Source of the DNA: Oscillospiraceae bacterium
GTDB lineage: Bacteria > Bacillota > Clostridia > Oscillospirales > Acutalibacteraceae
DNA: 36,118 nucleotides
Assembly: GCA_015065885.1 (NCBI GenBank)
Contig: SVPJ01000024.1
Location: forward strand, 1 to 36,118
Direction of reading: 5' to 3'
Shown here piece by piece: positions 25,119 through 33,002 of this stretch (its first letter is position 1; each line of letters starts with the position of its first letter). Below the pieces are notes generated by a model, which was not told the DNA's origin, did not search any database, and saw only the letters and a program-made list of their open reading frames with translations. The position numbers were made by a program, and so were the translations under genes.

Positions 25119-25439
25119 TCATAAAGTTCGTAAATAGGCATCCAGTATTTCTGCTGCACCTTTGCGTTGTTTTGGTGTCAAACCCTCCAACTTTTGTGTG
25201 ATTTCGTCATATACAAAAGATTTTCCGGAACTGACTTCGTCGCGTAAAAGGTAGTCGGCGGAGACGTTCAGAGCTTCAACGATTTTGGTGAAAATTTTTA
25301 AACTCGGCATTTTGATACCGCGTTCGATCTCGCCAAGATACATAACGCCGATATCTGCCTTTTCCGCCAAAGCCTCTTGTGTAAAACCGGCACCGTTTCG
25401 AGCTTCTCGCACGCGCCTTCCGAGTTCTACTTTGTCCAA
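25119..25439 (-). CDS. XRE-family transcriptional regulator
   Basis: A 106-aa protein from TTG at 25439. The N-terminal HTH is ELGRRVREARNGAGFTQEAL, then IGVMYLGEIERGIKMPSL and NVSADYLL. A C-terminal tail (residues about 70-106, ITQKLEGLTPKQRKGAAEIL) is helical and probably a dimerisation part. TTG 25439 has GGGGGA 7 nt upstream and gives the usual MDKVELGRR start; an in-frame TTG at 25454 would add five residues. Three AGCAAATAG boxes surround its promoter, which suggests autoregulation. It lies with the AbrB chimera inside the segment bounded by the 88-bp repeats. Confidence 0.85.
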   Translation of the reverse strand: MDKVELGRRVREARNGAGFTQEALAEKADIGVMYLGEIERGIKMPSLKIFTKIVEALNVSADYLLRDEVSSGKSFVYDEITQKLEGLTPKQRKGAAEILDAYLRTL

Positions 25440-25453
25440 GTCCTCATCCCCCA

Positions 25454-25542
25454 AGCAAATAGCACTACTTCTATGTTATTAGTATATGGAAAATGAGATC
25501 GTTTTTGAATAAGCAAATAGAGTTGAAATAACGCTATTTGCT
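25454..25542 (-). promoter_or_regulatory. XRE promoter with three AGCAAATAG boxes
   Basis: The box AGCAAATAG occurs at 25454-25462 and 25512-25520 and inverted at 25534-25542. The last two form an inverted repeat with a 13-nt centre. On the minus strand TTCAAA (25509-25504), a 17-nt spacer and TATACT (25486-25481) make a promoter flanked by these boxes. Confidence 0.65.
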
Positions 25543-25640
25543 AATGTTTGTTGAGGTTTTATTGGAATTGCCTTTACAAAGTGCCCGTTACGCTACACCC
25601 GTCACGACAATACTCGTCGTGGCTTACGATCGCCAAAGAA

Positions 25641-25670
25641 AAAGCGGGGCGAAATTTCGTCCCGCTTTTT
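25641..25670. terminator. Terminator of mrp
   Basis: AAAGCGGG-(G/A)CGAAATTTCG-(T/C)CCCGCTTT: a 14-bp stem with one mismatch-tolerant pair, T-rich on both ends. It lies just past the mrp stop and just outside repeat copy B. Confidence 0.8.
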
Positions 25671-25672
25671 AG

Positions 25673-25760
25673 AGCCGTTATTTCAGCAACGCTTCGACCG
25701 CATCCACGGCAGGGTCGATCTCTTCGCACACCACGCGTTCGATCTCGCCTTCGTCGCACA
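25673..25760. repeat. 88-bp perfect direct repeat, copy B (3' end of mrp)
   Basis: Identical to 24712-24799. This copy is the native one, because its encoded tail continues a full-length Mrp protein. Confidence 0.95.
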
Positions 25761-26499
25761 GACGGGCGATATCCGCGTTGATGGGCAGTTCCGCAAGCAC
25801 CGGAAGGCCCATGCCTTCGGCGGCTTCGCGGAATTTCTCCATCGAGCCGAACACGTCGATACGGCGGCCGCAATCGGGGCAGACCACACCGCTCATATTC
25901 GCGACCATACCTACCACGGGGATCTCCATCATATCCGCCATCTTATACGCCTTATCCACCACCATCTGCACCAACGCCTGCGGGGTGGAGACGATGACGG
26001 TCGCATCCACGGGCAGGGACTGATACACCGTGATCGGCACGTCACCCGTGCCCGGCGGCATATCGATCAGCAAAACGTCCAACTCGCCCCACACCACGTC
26101 GGTCCAGAACTGGGTGACCGCACCCGCCAGCACGGGACCGCGCCACACCACGGGTTGCGTCTCGTTTTCGAGAAGCAGGTTGATGGACATCACCTTGATC
26201 TCCATGTGGGTCTCGGCGGGCAGAATGCCCATCGGCGAGCCTTTGGCTTTGTGGACAAGACCGAACGCCTTCGGGATGGACGGACCGGTGATGTCGGCAT
26301 CCAGCACGCCCACTTTGTAACCGCGGCGGGCAAGCATCACGGCAAGCAGTGCGGTGACGGAGGATTTGCCCACGCCGCCTTTGCCGCTGCTGACAGCGAT
26401 CACTTTTTTGATCTGACTGTACTCGTTCAGCTTGGCGTGGGGGTCACGCTCGGCACAGTTTTGACTGCAGGAACTGCAATCGTGCGTACATTCACTCAT
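25678..26499 (-). CDS. mrp: Mrp/NBP35-family iron-sulfur carrier ATPase
   Basis: A 273-aa P-loop ATPase (ApbC/Mrp) that binds and hands over Fe-S clusters. The N-terminus is Cys-rich (CTHDCSSCSQNC), as in NBP35-like members. The deviant Walker A is SSGKGGVGKSS (about residues 36-46), the switch region VLDADITGPSIPKAFG, Walker B LLIDMPPGTGD, and the C-terminal VCPDCGRRIDVFG holds the CxxC that ligates the bridging cluster. AAAGGAAG precedes the ATG. comM ends 18 nt upstream. Its last 27 codons are duplicated behind the AbrB-like gene. Confidence 0.95.
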   Translation of the reverse strand: MSECTHDCSSCSQNCAERDPHAKLNEYSQIKKVIAVSSGKGGVGKSSVTALLAVMLARRGYKVGVLDADITGPSIPKAFGLVHKAKGSPMGILPAETHMEIKVMSINLLLENETQPVVWRGPVLAGAVTQFWTDVVWGELDVLLIDMPPGTGDVPITVYQSLPVDATVIVSTPQALVQMVVDKAYKMADMMEIPVVGMVANMSGVVCPDCGRRIDVFGSMEKFREAAEGMGLPVLAELPINADIARLCDEGEIERVVCEEIDPAVDAVEALLK

Positions 26500-26517
26500 T
26501 GAAAAGACTTCCTTTCT

Positions 26518-28053
26518 TTATTTCATCCAATATTTGCGGTCGAGACTGCGGTATTGGATCGCTTCGGCAATATGCGGAGTGTCCAGCACCTCACTGCCGT
26601 CCAAGTCGGCAATCGTGCGCGCCACCTTCAACAGACGGTCGTACGCGCGGGCGGACAGCCCCAAACGGTCGAATGCACCGCCGAGAAGAGCGGTGGCACC
26701 CTCGGTCAGCGGACAGAGGGCCTTCAAAAGGTCGCTCGGAATTTGCGCGTTGCAGGTAAGCCCCGCGGCACCTGCCGCGGCAAACCGCTTTCGCTGTACT
26801 TCGCGGGCGGCGTTGACGCGCACGCGAATAGCGGCGGAACTTTCCGCCTTTTGCTTTTGCGAAAGCTGGGTAAACTCCACGGGCGGCACGTCGATGTGCA
26901 GGTCCACGCGGTCGAGCAGAGGCCCCGAAATGCGGGAAAGATACTGCCGTGCCGCCGTGGTACTGCAGGTACACGGACGGGTGGGATGCCCGAAAAAGCC
27001 GCAGGGGCACGGGTTCATCGCCGCCACCAGCATAAATGAGCAGGGATAGGTCAGCGAAGACGCCACGCGGGAGATGGTGACCTTACCGTCTTCAAGCGGT
27101 TGCCGTAAGCATTCCATCGCACTGCGGGAGAACTCGGGCAACTCGTCCAAAAACAGCACCCCGTGATGCGCGAGCGACACCTCGCCCGGACGGGGCACGG
27201 TGCCGCCGCCCACCAACCCTGCCGAGGAGATGTTGTGGTGGGGCGAGCGAAACGGGCGGGCGGTCAAAAGACCGATGCCGCCGGGAAGAGTGCCCGCCAC
27301 CGAGTGGATCTTGGTGGTCTCCAGTTGTTCTTCCCGCGTCATATCGGGCAGAATGGAAGGCAGGCGTTTTGCCAACATACTTTTGCCCGAGCCGGGCGGA
27401 CCTATAAGCAAAATATTGTGTCCGCCTGCCGCGGCGATCTCCATCGCACGGCGTGCCGCCGTTTGCCCCATCACATCCGCAAAATCGGGGAGCGGCAGTG
27501 CGGGCGGGGGCGGCATATCCGCCGCCGTCAGCGGAGCTATCGGCGTGTCGCCCACCAGATGATGGATCAACTGCAACGCCGTTTCCACGGGATAGACGGC
27601 AATGCCGTCCACCACCGCACCTTCGGCGGCCGTGGCGGCGGGTACGAACACGTGACGGATGCCGTGATCTCTGGCGGCGATCACCATCGGCAATACGCCG
27701 TGTACGGGGCGTACCTCCCCCGTGAGGGAAAGCTCGCCCACGAAGGCGTGATCCTCACCGATCAGCGGCAGCTGATTGCTGGCACACAAGAGGGCGAGCA
27801 ACAGCGGCAGGTCGTAGACCGAGCCGTCCTTGCGGACGTCGGCGGGCGCCAAATTCACCGTGATACGGCTGACGGGATAGGTGAAACCGCTGTTTTTGAG
27901 AGCGGCACGCACGCGATCGCGGGATTCTTTGACCGCCGGGCCGGGTAAGCCGACCACGTCAAACCCCGGAAGGCCGCCCGACAGATCAGCCTCGACTTCC
28001 ACCATAAATCCGTGGATACCCGAAAGCCCCATGCTTTTCAGTCTTGCAAACAT
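26518..28053 (-). CDS. comM: ComM/YifB-family Mg-chelatase-like AAA+ ATPase
   Basis: A 511-aa protein. The N-terminal Lon-protease-like (ChlI) fold begins MFARLKSMGLSGIHGFMVEV, the family hallmark. Walker A is GPPGSGKSMLAKRLP, Walker B GVLFLDELPEF, with AMNPCPCGFFGHPTRPC (Cys-rich insertion typical of ComM) and a C-terminal helical lid (SARAYDRLLKVARTIADLDG). ComM is a hexameric helicase that promotes branch migration during natural transformation; in non-competent bacteria its role is unclear. The ATG at 28053 is 4 nt after the stop of the upstream P-ATPase homologue, so the two are co-transcribed. Upstream in-frame codons overlap that gene and are not used. Confidence 0.94.
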   Translation of the reverse strand: MFARLKSMGLSGIHGFMVEVEADLSGGLPGFDVVGLPGPAVKESRDRVRAALKNSGFTYPVSRITVNLAPADVRKDGSVYDLPLLLALLCASNQLPLIGEDHAFVGELSLTGEVRPVHGVLPMVIAARDHGIRHVFVPAATAAEGAVVDGIAVYPVETALQLIHHLVGDTPIAPLTAADMPPPPALPLPDFADVMGQTAARRAMEIAAAGGHNILLIGPPGSGKSMLAKRLPSILPDMTREEQLETTKIHSVAGTLPGGIGLLTARPFRSPHHNISSAGLVGGGTVPRPGEVSLAHHGVLFLDELPEFSRSAMECLRQPLEDGKVTISRVASSLTYPCSFMLVAAMNPCPCGFFGHPTRPCTCSTTAARQYLSRISGPLLDRVDLHIDVPPVEFTQLSQKQKAESSAAIRVRVNAAREVQRKRFAAAGAAGLTCNAQIPSDLLKALCPLTEGATALLGGAFDRLGLSARAYDRLLKVARTIADLDGSEVLDTPHIAEAIQYRSLDRKYWMK

Positions 28054-28057
28054 CCCG

Positions 28058-30640
28058 TCACCTGCTTTCTGTGCGGCGGACGGCGGCGCGAAGCAGGAAA
28101 CGCACCCATTTGTATACTTCCGCCGCAAGCCACAACACGGCAAGCAGTATACCGACCGTGCGCCACGCGTCGGCGGTGAGTGCGGAAAGTCCGAGCAGTG
28201 CGCCCAGTGCGGGCACGGTGAGCGGAAGCAGGAACAGTGCCGCCGACACCACCGTTGCAAACCACGCCCACGGGGCGTGGAACAGGCGGGTGAAGGGGAC
28301 GGGCACCGTGGAACGGGCGATCAAGAACAGTACCGTTTGCCCGAGGGTCAGCATCGCCGCCGCGGCGGGAACGCCCGCGGCGTACTGTGCGATCAGTGTC
28401 AGCACACACAGTACCGCACCGCTCGCCGCCGACGAGAACACGCCGTGGGCAAAGAGTCCTTCCCGTTTGGTGCGCGGCGCTTGCTTCATCGTGTCGTGCT
28501 GTGCCACCTCACGCCCGAGCGCCGCGGTGAGCAGCAGCGAGGATACGCCCCCCGTCCACAAAAGTGCGGCGGGGGAGAGCGGTGACACACCGAACAGCAA
28601 GAGTGCGAGCAGTGCCGTCAAGATCAGTGAAAGCAGATGCGCGAGACGGATACCCACCGTTTTGCGCAGATTGATAAAGACGGTACGTCCCGCGCACACG
28701 GTCGCGACCAAGGTGGAGAAACGGTCGTCGGTCAGCACCAGGTCGGCGGTGGAGGTGGCGATCTCCGCACCGCCCCGCGCCATACCGCAGCCGATCTCGG
28801 CTTCGCGCAGGGCGGGAACGTCCTCGGCACCCTCGCCCGTTACCAGCACGGGCAGTGAGCGGTCTTGCCAGATCTTCACCAACCGTTGTTTGTCGGCAGG
28901 GGAGATACGGGAGTAGACGCAGCAGCGTTTTGCCACCGCGACCAGCGCGTCGTCGGGCATATCCTGCAGTTCGCGCCCGTCGATGGCCTGGTCGCGGTCG
29001 GTCAGCAGACCGGCGCGCCGTGCCGCCGCCGTGGCGGTGAGCAGGCTTTCGTTGGTAAACAGCACGGTGCGCACACCCGCTTGCCGTGCGGTGGCGACCG
29101 CTTTGTTGACGTCGTCGTACAGCGGGTCGGACAGACCGAGCAGCCCTAAGAAGGTGAGGTCACGTTCCAACTCCTCGGCGTAACATTCGGTGGGGGCTTC
29201 GGGAATGGTGCGATACGCCACTGCCAACACGCGCAACGCTTCCGCACACATAAATTCTTCCGATTCGGTGATATCCTCGGGCAGGTCACGACACAGCGGC
29301 AACAGGTCGGCAGGCGCACCCATCGAGATGACCAGATTGCGTCCGTCCACCAAATGCACCACCGTCATACGCCGACGGTCGGGGTCAAACGGCACCTCAC
29401 CCAGCCGCGGGAAGGAAGCGGCAAGGTCCGAAAGATCGGTGCCGTGCATGCGCGCGTAATCCAGCACCGCTTGCTCGGTGGCGGTGGGAACGCGTCCGCT
29501 GCACAGCGCCGCCATCTGGATGAGGGTGTGCAGGTCTTCGGGCGGACGGTTGTGATCGAGTTTTATCATACGCCCGCCGGTATACGCTCGCACGAGAGTC
29601 ATGGCGTTTTGCGTGAACGAGCCCGTCTTGTTGGTACACAAAACGGCAGTACGTCCCAACTCCTCCGTAACCGAAGGGCGGGAGACCACCGCCCCGTGTC
29701 TTGCCATTTTGCGCACCGCCACCGTCACCACCGAGGAGGCGAGGGCGGGCAGTTCTTCGGGCAACACCGCCACCGCCAGCGCGAAACCGAGCAGCAGGGC
29801 TTCCAATACGCCGATGTCTGCGAGCAGGGCGGCGAGTGCCACCAGTAAGCAGGCGGCAAACACGGGGGTAGCCAGTTTTTCACCGAGGCGGGCCACCGTC
29901 GCCTGCATCGGCAGGGAGGCGTCCTTTTCCTCCTCGCGCAACAAGGCTTGTTTGCCCGCTTCGGTAGCCGAGGCGGTTGCGGTCACCACCGCCAGCGCCC
30001 GCCCGCGTAGGATCGCACAGCCGGCATACAGCATATTGGCGCGTGCCGTGAGCGGCGCAATGGCGTGTACGGTGGCGGCGGCGTTCTTTTCGATCGGCAA
30101 CGCATCCCCCGTCAGCGAGGATTCGTCGCAGTGCAGTTCAAACGCTTCAAGAAGGCGGCAATCGGCGGGGATCAGTTCGCCCGCAGACAGTTCCACGATA
30201 TCACCTGCCACCAACGAGGCGGCAGACACGGTGGCCTGCACTCCGTCACGTCGTACCCGCACCAGCGGCGCGGCGAGCGCTTTCATCGACGGCAACGCCC
30301 GCTCGGCGCGCCACGCGCGAAACGCCACCAACAAACAGCGCACTACGGCGAGAACGGCAATGACCAGCGGTGTCACCCAGTCTCCTTCACGGTAGGTGGT
30401 GAGCGTCTTGTACACGGCCAGTCCTGCCGCGACGACCGCCGATACCAACAGCAACCACACCGAGGGGAGGCGAAACAGCCGCCCGAGACAGTGGGCAAAG
30501 GAGAGGTCGGCAGGTTTGTCCACGATGTTATTACCGCTTTGGTGCAAACGCGTCGCGGCTTCTTCGGTGGTAAGACCGCCTTCGCGGTCGGTGCCGAGTT
30601 CGCCGAGTACGGCGTCGATGGATTCACTGTGCCAGATCAA
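28058..30640 (-). CDS. Catalytically degenerate P-type ATPase homologue (pseudo-pump)
   Basis: An 860-aa protein with complete P2-ATPase layout: N-terminal cation-ATPase domain (WHSESIDAVLGELG), about ten membrane segments, A, P and N domains. Key residues are changed. The phosphorylated Asp of DKTGT is Asn337 (CTNKTGSFTQN; codon AAC at 29630-29632). TGES is TGDA (179 Asp for Glu). KGAPE is MGAPA. The TGD of the P domain is TNE (529-531). TGDGVND is TGEGAED (601-607). M4 has PEELP and M6 has LLWTGGVSSLLL where calcium pumps carry Asn and Asp ligands. Classic pumping looks impossible; a regulatory, sensing or scramblase-like role is open. TTG at 30640 has GGAAAGG 9 nt upstream; ATG at 30649 directly abuts it. 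First gene of the unit with comM and mrp. Confidence 0.9.
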   Translation of the reverse strand: MIWHSESIDAVLGELGTDREGGLTTEEAATRLHQSGNNIVDKPADLSFAHCLGRLFRLPSVWLLLVSAVVAAGLAVYKTLTTYREGDWVTPLVIAVLAVVRCLLVAFRAWRAERALPSMKALAAPLVRVRRDGVQATVSAASLVAGDIVELSAGELIPADCRLLEAFELHCDESSLTGDALPIEKNAAATVHAIAPLTARANMLYAGCAILRGRALAVVTATASATEAGKQALLREEEKDASLPMQATVARLGEKLATPVFAACLLVALAALLADIGVLEALLLGFALAVAVLPEELPALASSVVTVAVRKMARHGAVVSRPSVTEELGRTAVLCTNKTGSFTQNAMTLVRAYTGGRMIKLDHNRPPEDLHTLIQMAALCSGRVPTATEQAVLDYARMHGTDLSDLAASFPRLGEVPFDPDRRRMTVVHLVDGRNLVISMGAPADLLPLCRDLPEDITESEEFMCAEALRVLAVAYRTIPEAPTECYAEELERDLTFLGLLGLSDPLYDDVNKAVATARQAGVRTVLFTNESLLTATAAARRAGLLTDRDQAIDGRELQDMPDDALVAVAKRCCVYSRISPADKQRLVKIWQDRSLPVLVTGEGAEDVPALREAEIGCGMARGGAEIATSTADLVLTDDRFSTLVATVCAGRTVFINLRKTVGIRLAHLLSLILTALLALLLFGVSPLSPAALLWTGGVSSLLLTAALGREVAQHDTMKQAPRTKREGLFAHGVFSSAASGAVLCVLTLIAQYAAGVPAAAAMLTLGQTVLFLIARSTVPVPFTRLFHAPWAWFATVVSAALFLLPLTVPALGALLGLSALTADAWRTVGILLAVLWLAAEVYKWVRFLLRAAVRRTESR

Positions 30641-30740
30641 AAAAATCATCCTTTCCGCAGGGTGATGCCATATGTAATAGGGAACATATAGTTTAGTATA
30701 GCGCATATTTATTAAAAAAGAAAGAGGAAAACCGAAAAAA

Positions 30741-30778
30741 ATAAAAAAACGGAGCAGCCTTTTACAGACTGCTCCGTA
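30741..30778 (-). terminator. Terminator of SNF symporter gene
   Basis: On the minus strand ACGGAGCAG(T) pairs with (G)CTGCTCCGT around TCTGTAAAAG, followed by TTTTTTTA. It separates the symporter from the P-ATPase unit. Confidence 0.85.
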
Positions 30779-30788
30779 CGGACAGCGA

Positions 30789-32336
30789 TCATTCTTCCGT
30801 ATCGTCCCACGCAACGTGCGATTCCACGAAGCCTTTCTTGGTCTTGCGGCGCACGACGAGCCGCACGATAAAGCCGGAAGCGAACACCACCGCCATCATG
30901 CCCCAACCACCCACGAGGTTGGAAAGCAACGAATAGTTCGCTGCCGCGCCGTAGATGCCGCCGCTTTGGAAGAGGGTGATGAGATTCCACACGAAGAACA
31001 GGCACAGCAGCAGGGGGGAGAGTATTTTCACCGAAGCGTTGAACCACCACGCAGGCAGGTGAAAAGATTTGGCGTTACGGTTGATCTCTTTCAAAACTTT
31101 TGCGGTTTTGAACCCCCAACCGATGGCAAGCGTTTCCAAAACGCCGACCAAAATGAGGTTGAAGGAGTTGCACCAGTTGTCCACCACGTCCAGCCACGCG
31201 AGTCCCGCGCCGCAGGTGAAGAACAGCGAGAGGACCCCTGCAACCACGCACAAAACGGCGGTGCAACGGGATTTTTCAAGGCGGAACTTATCCGCAAAGG
31301 CGGTGGATACACCCTCCAAAATCGAGAAGGCGGAGCCGAGTGCCAGCGTGAACAGGCAGAAAAAGAATACGAAACCGAACAGCGCGTTTACGATACCGCT
31401 TTCGGTCAGCGAGACGATGGCGGTGGGGTAGACCTTGAAGGTGGCACCCATGCCGAGCGAGGCGACCTTGTCCGCAAGGCCCGTGCCGTACATGGTGGTG
31501 AACATCACGATACTCGCGAGAACGGAGATGAACAAGTCCGCCAGCGCAATAACGGTCGCGTCCGCCGCAATGTTGCTGTCACGGTCGAGAAACGAGCCGT
31601 AGGCAAACATGATCGCCATCATGATCGACAGACTGTAAAAGACCTGCGAAAAGGCGTCGATCCAGAGCTTCGGGTCGGCAAGTTGTGCCCATTGCGGCAC
31701 GAACAGTTGATGGAGCGCTTCCCCCGCACGCGGCATGGTCACACCCTTGACCGCCATCACTGCAAGGCACAGCACGGGAAGCAGAACGGTGTATTTTGCC
31801 ACCTTGTTGATACTGTCCGTCCCCTTGCGGATGCATAGCCAGATCGCCGCCCACGCGAGTACCAGACACCCCACCGTCGGCCACGAAATGATGCCGTAAC
31901 CGCTCGTAGTTTCGGTGGTACGGGTGAGCGAGGTCCACAACGCGCCCGCCGCCGCAGGCGAGCCGGTGAGCGGGGCAAATTGCCAACTGTTCAGCATCAT
32001 CAGGATCACCCACGCGAACACCGCCGCATAATAGACGGCGATGAAAAAGGCGTTGGACGTCGCCGCCCAGCCGATGGGCTCAAATTTTTTGTTCAAACCG
32101 CCGAGCGCCGTCACCACGCCGCCGCGCATACGCCGTCCAATGGCGATCTCCATCATCAAGAGCGGCAGCCCCATGGCGAGGATAGCCAGCAGATAGACGA
32201 ACAAAAAGGTGCCGCCGCCGTGCTTGGCACACAAGGCGGGAAAACGCCACGCGTTGCCGAGCCCGACCGCCGAGCCGATCGAAGCCAAAATAAACGTACT
32301 GCGGGAAGCCCACGCCCCGCGGGAAGAATTGCTCAT
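30789..32336 (-). CDS. Sodium:neurotransmitter symporter family (SNF) transporter
   Basis: A 515-aa LeuT-fold, sodium-coupled amino-acid importer with about 12 membrane segments. The family signature is SIGSAVGLGNAWRFPALCAKHGGGTF in TM1, with the unwound GLGN and the sodium- and substrate-binding backbone. YSLSIMMAIMFAYGSFL (TM6) and LALGSAFSILEGVSTAF (TM8) also fit. The length and GNAWRFP resemble MhsT/Tyt1-like tryptophan or tyrosine carriers, but the substrate cannot be fixed. ATG at 32336 follows AAAGGA with 8-9 nt spacing; the next upstream in-frame start has no site. It is a single-gene unit with its own terminator. Confidence 0.94.
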   Translation of the reverse strand: MSNSSRGAWASRSTFILASIGSAVGLGNAWRFPALCAKHGGGTFLFVYLLAILAMGLPLLMMEIAIGRRMRGGVVTALGGLNKKFEPIGWAATSNAFFIAVYYAAVFAWVILMMLNSWQFAPLTGSPAAAGALWTSLTRTTETTSGYGIISWPTVGCLVLAWAAIWLCIRKGTDSINKVAKYTVLLPVLCLAVMAVKGVTMPRAGEALHQLFVPQWAQLADPKLWIDAFSQVFYSLSIMMAIMFAYGSFLDRDSNIAADATVIALADLFISVLASIVMFTTMYGTGLADKVASLGMGATFKVYPTAIVSLTESGIVNALFGFVFFFCLFTLALGSAFSILEGVSTAFADKFRLEKSRCTAVLCVVAGVLSLFFTCGAGLAWLDVVDNWCNSFNLILVGVLETLAIGWGFKTAKVLKEINRNAKSFHLPAWWFNASVKILSPLLLCLFFVWNLITLFQSGGIYGAAANYSLLSNLVGGWGMMAVVFASGFIVRLVVRRKTKKGFVESHVAWDDTEE

Positions 32337-32434
32337 ATAAAACGTCCTTTCGCCGTGGAATGTACCGAAGAGACAGTTTACCACGCTTTTCGGTCACCGT
32401 CAATCGGTTTTTTCGGTTTCTCTGCGGTTTCCCC

Positions 32435-32463
32435 TTGACCGTTTCGGCAGAATCGGGTATAAT
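32435..32463 (+). promoter_or_regulatory. Promoter of exporter-flavoprotein operon
   Basis: TTGACC (32435-32440), a 17-nt spacer and TATAAT (32458-32463), 32 nt before the ATG at 32496. Confidence 0.8.
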
Positions 32464-32495
32464 GGGTCACGTATTACGATTAAGGTGGTTTTTGT

Positions 32496-32999
32496 ATGGC
32501 AGAAAGTATTGCGCAAGCGCTTGTTTCCTTTTTCGGCGACACCATTCCTGCGGAATTGACCATTTTTTTGATCTCGCTGTTGCCCATTCTGGAGTTGCGC
32601 GGCGGTATGATCGCGGCGGCGTTGCTCGGTGTGAATTTTACCAAGGCGTTTTTAATCTGCTTGGTGGGTAATCTGTTGCCGATCCCCTTTATTTTGTGGT
32701 TGATCCGCCCCTTCTTTAATTGGCTGAAAACGACCCGTCATCTTAAGAAAGTGGCGGATTGGTTGGAACGCAAGACGGAAAAGAACAAGGAAAAAGTGTT
32801 GAAATACGAAGTGCTTGGTCTGTTACTGTTTGTGGCGATCCCTCTGCCCGGCACGGGCGGCTGGACGGGCGCGTTGGTGGCGGCGATGCTGGATATGCCG
32901 ATGAAAAAGTCGTTGCCGATCATTGCACTCGGCGTTCTGATCGCAGGGTTTATTATGTCTGCGATTACTTACGGTTTGCCTGCGTTGCTGGGTTTTTAA
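32496..32999 (+). CDS. Small multidrug-export family membrane protein (COG2426)
   Basis: A 167-aa integral membrane protein of the Sm_multidrug_ex family (PF06695 type). It has about four hydrophobic segments. The family pattern LLPILELRGGMIAAALLG lies at residues about 28-45, and the conserved IPLPGTGGWTGALVAAML near 112-130. A basic, helical cytoplasmic loop (KTTRHLKKVADWLERKTEKN) links the two halves. The two similar halves and the PxPGTGxWTG motif recall DedA-like re-entrant folds. Export of drugs has never been shown for most members. The stop is 3 nt before the next ATG. Confidence 0.85.
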   Translation: MAESIAQALVSFFGDTIPAELTIFLISLLPILELRGGMIAAALLGVNFTKAFLICLVGNLLPIPFILWLIRPFFNWLKTTRHLKKVADWLERKTEKNKEKVLKYEVLGLLLFVAIPLPGTGGWTGALVAAMLDMPMKKSLPIIALGVLIAGFIMSAITYGLPALLGF

Positions 33000-33002
33000 A
33001 CG

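Noticed and set aside
24712-25760. Calling the 88-bp repeats attL/attR of an integrative element
   Set aside because: The direct repeat at a gene 3' end fits, but no integrase, transposase or excisionase is present in the 961-bp segment. Kept only as a hypothesis.
29621-29632. Asn in place of the phosphorylated Asp being a sequencing error
   Set aside because: One base could be wrong, but independent substitutions in TGES, KGAPE, TGD, TGDGVND and M6 make a single error an insufficient explanation.
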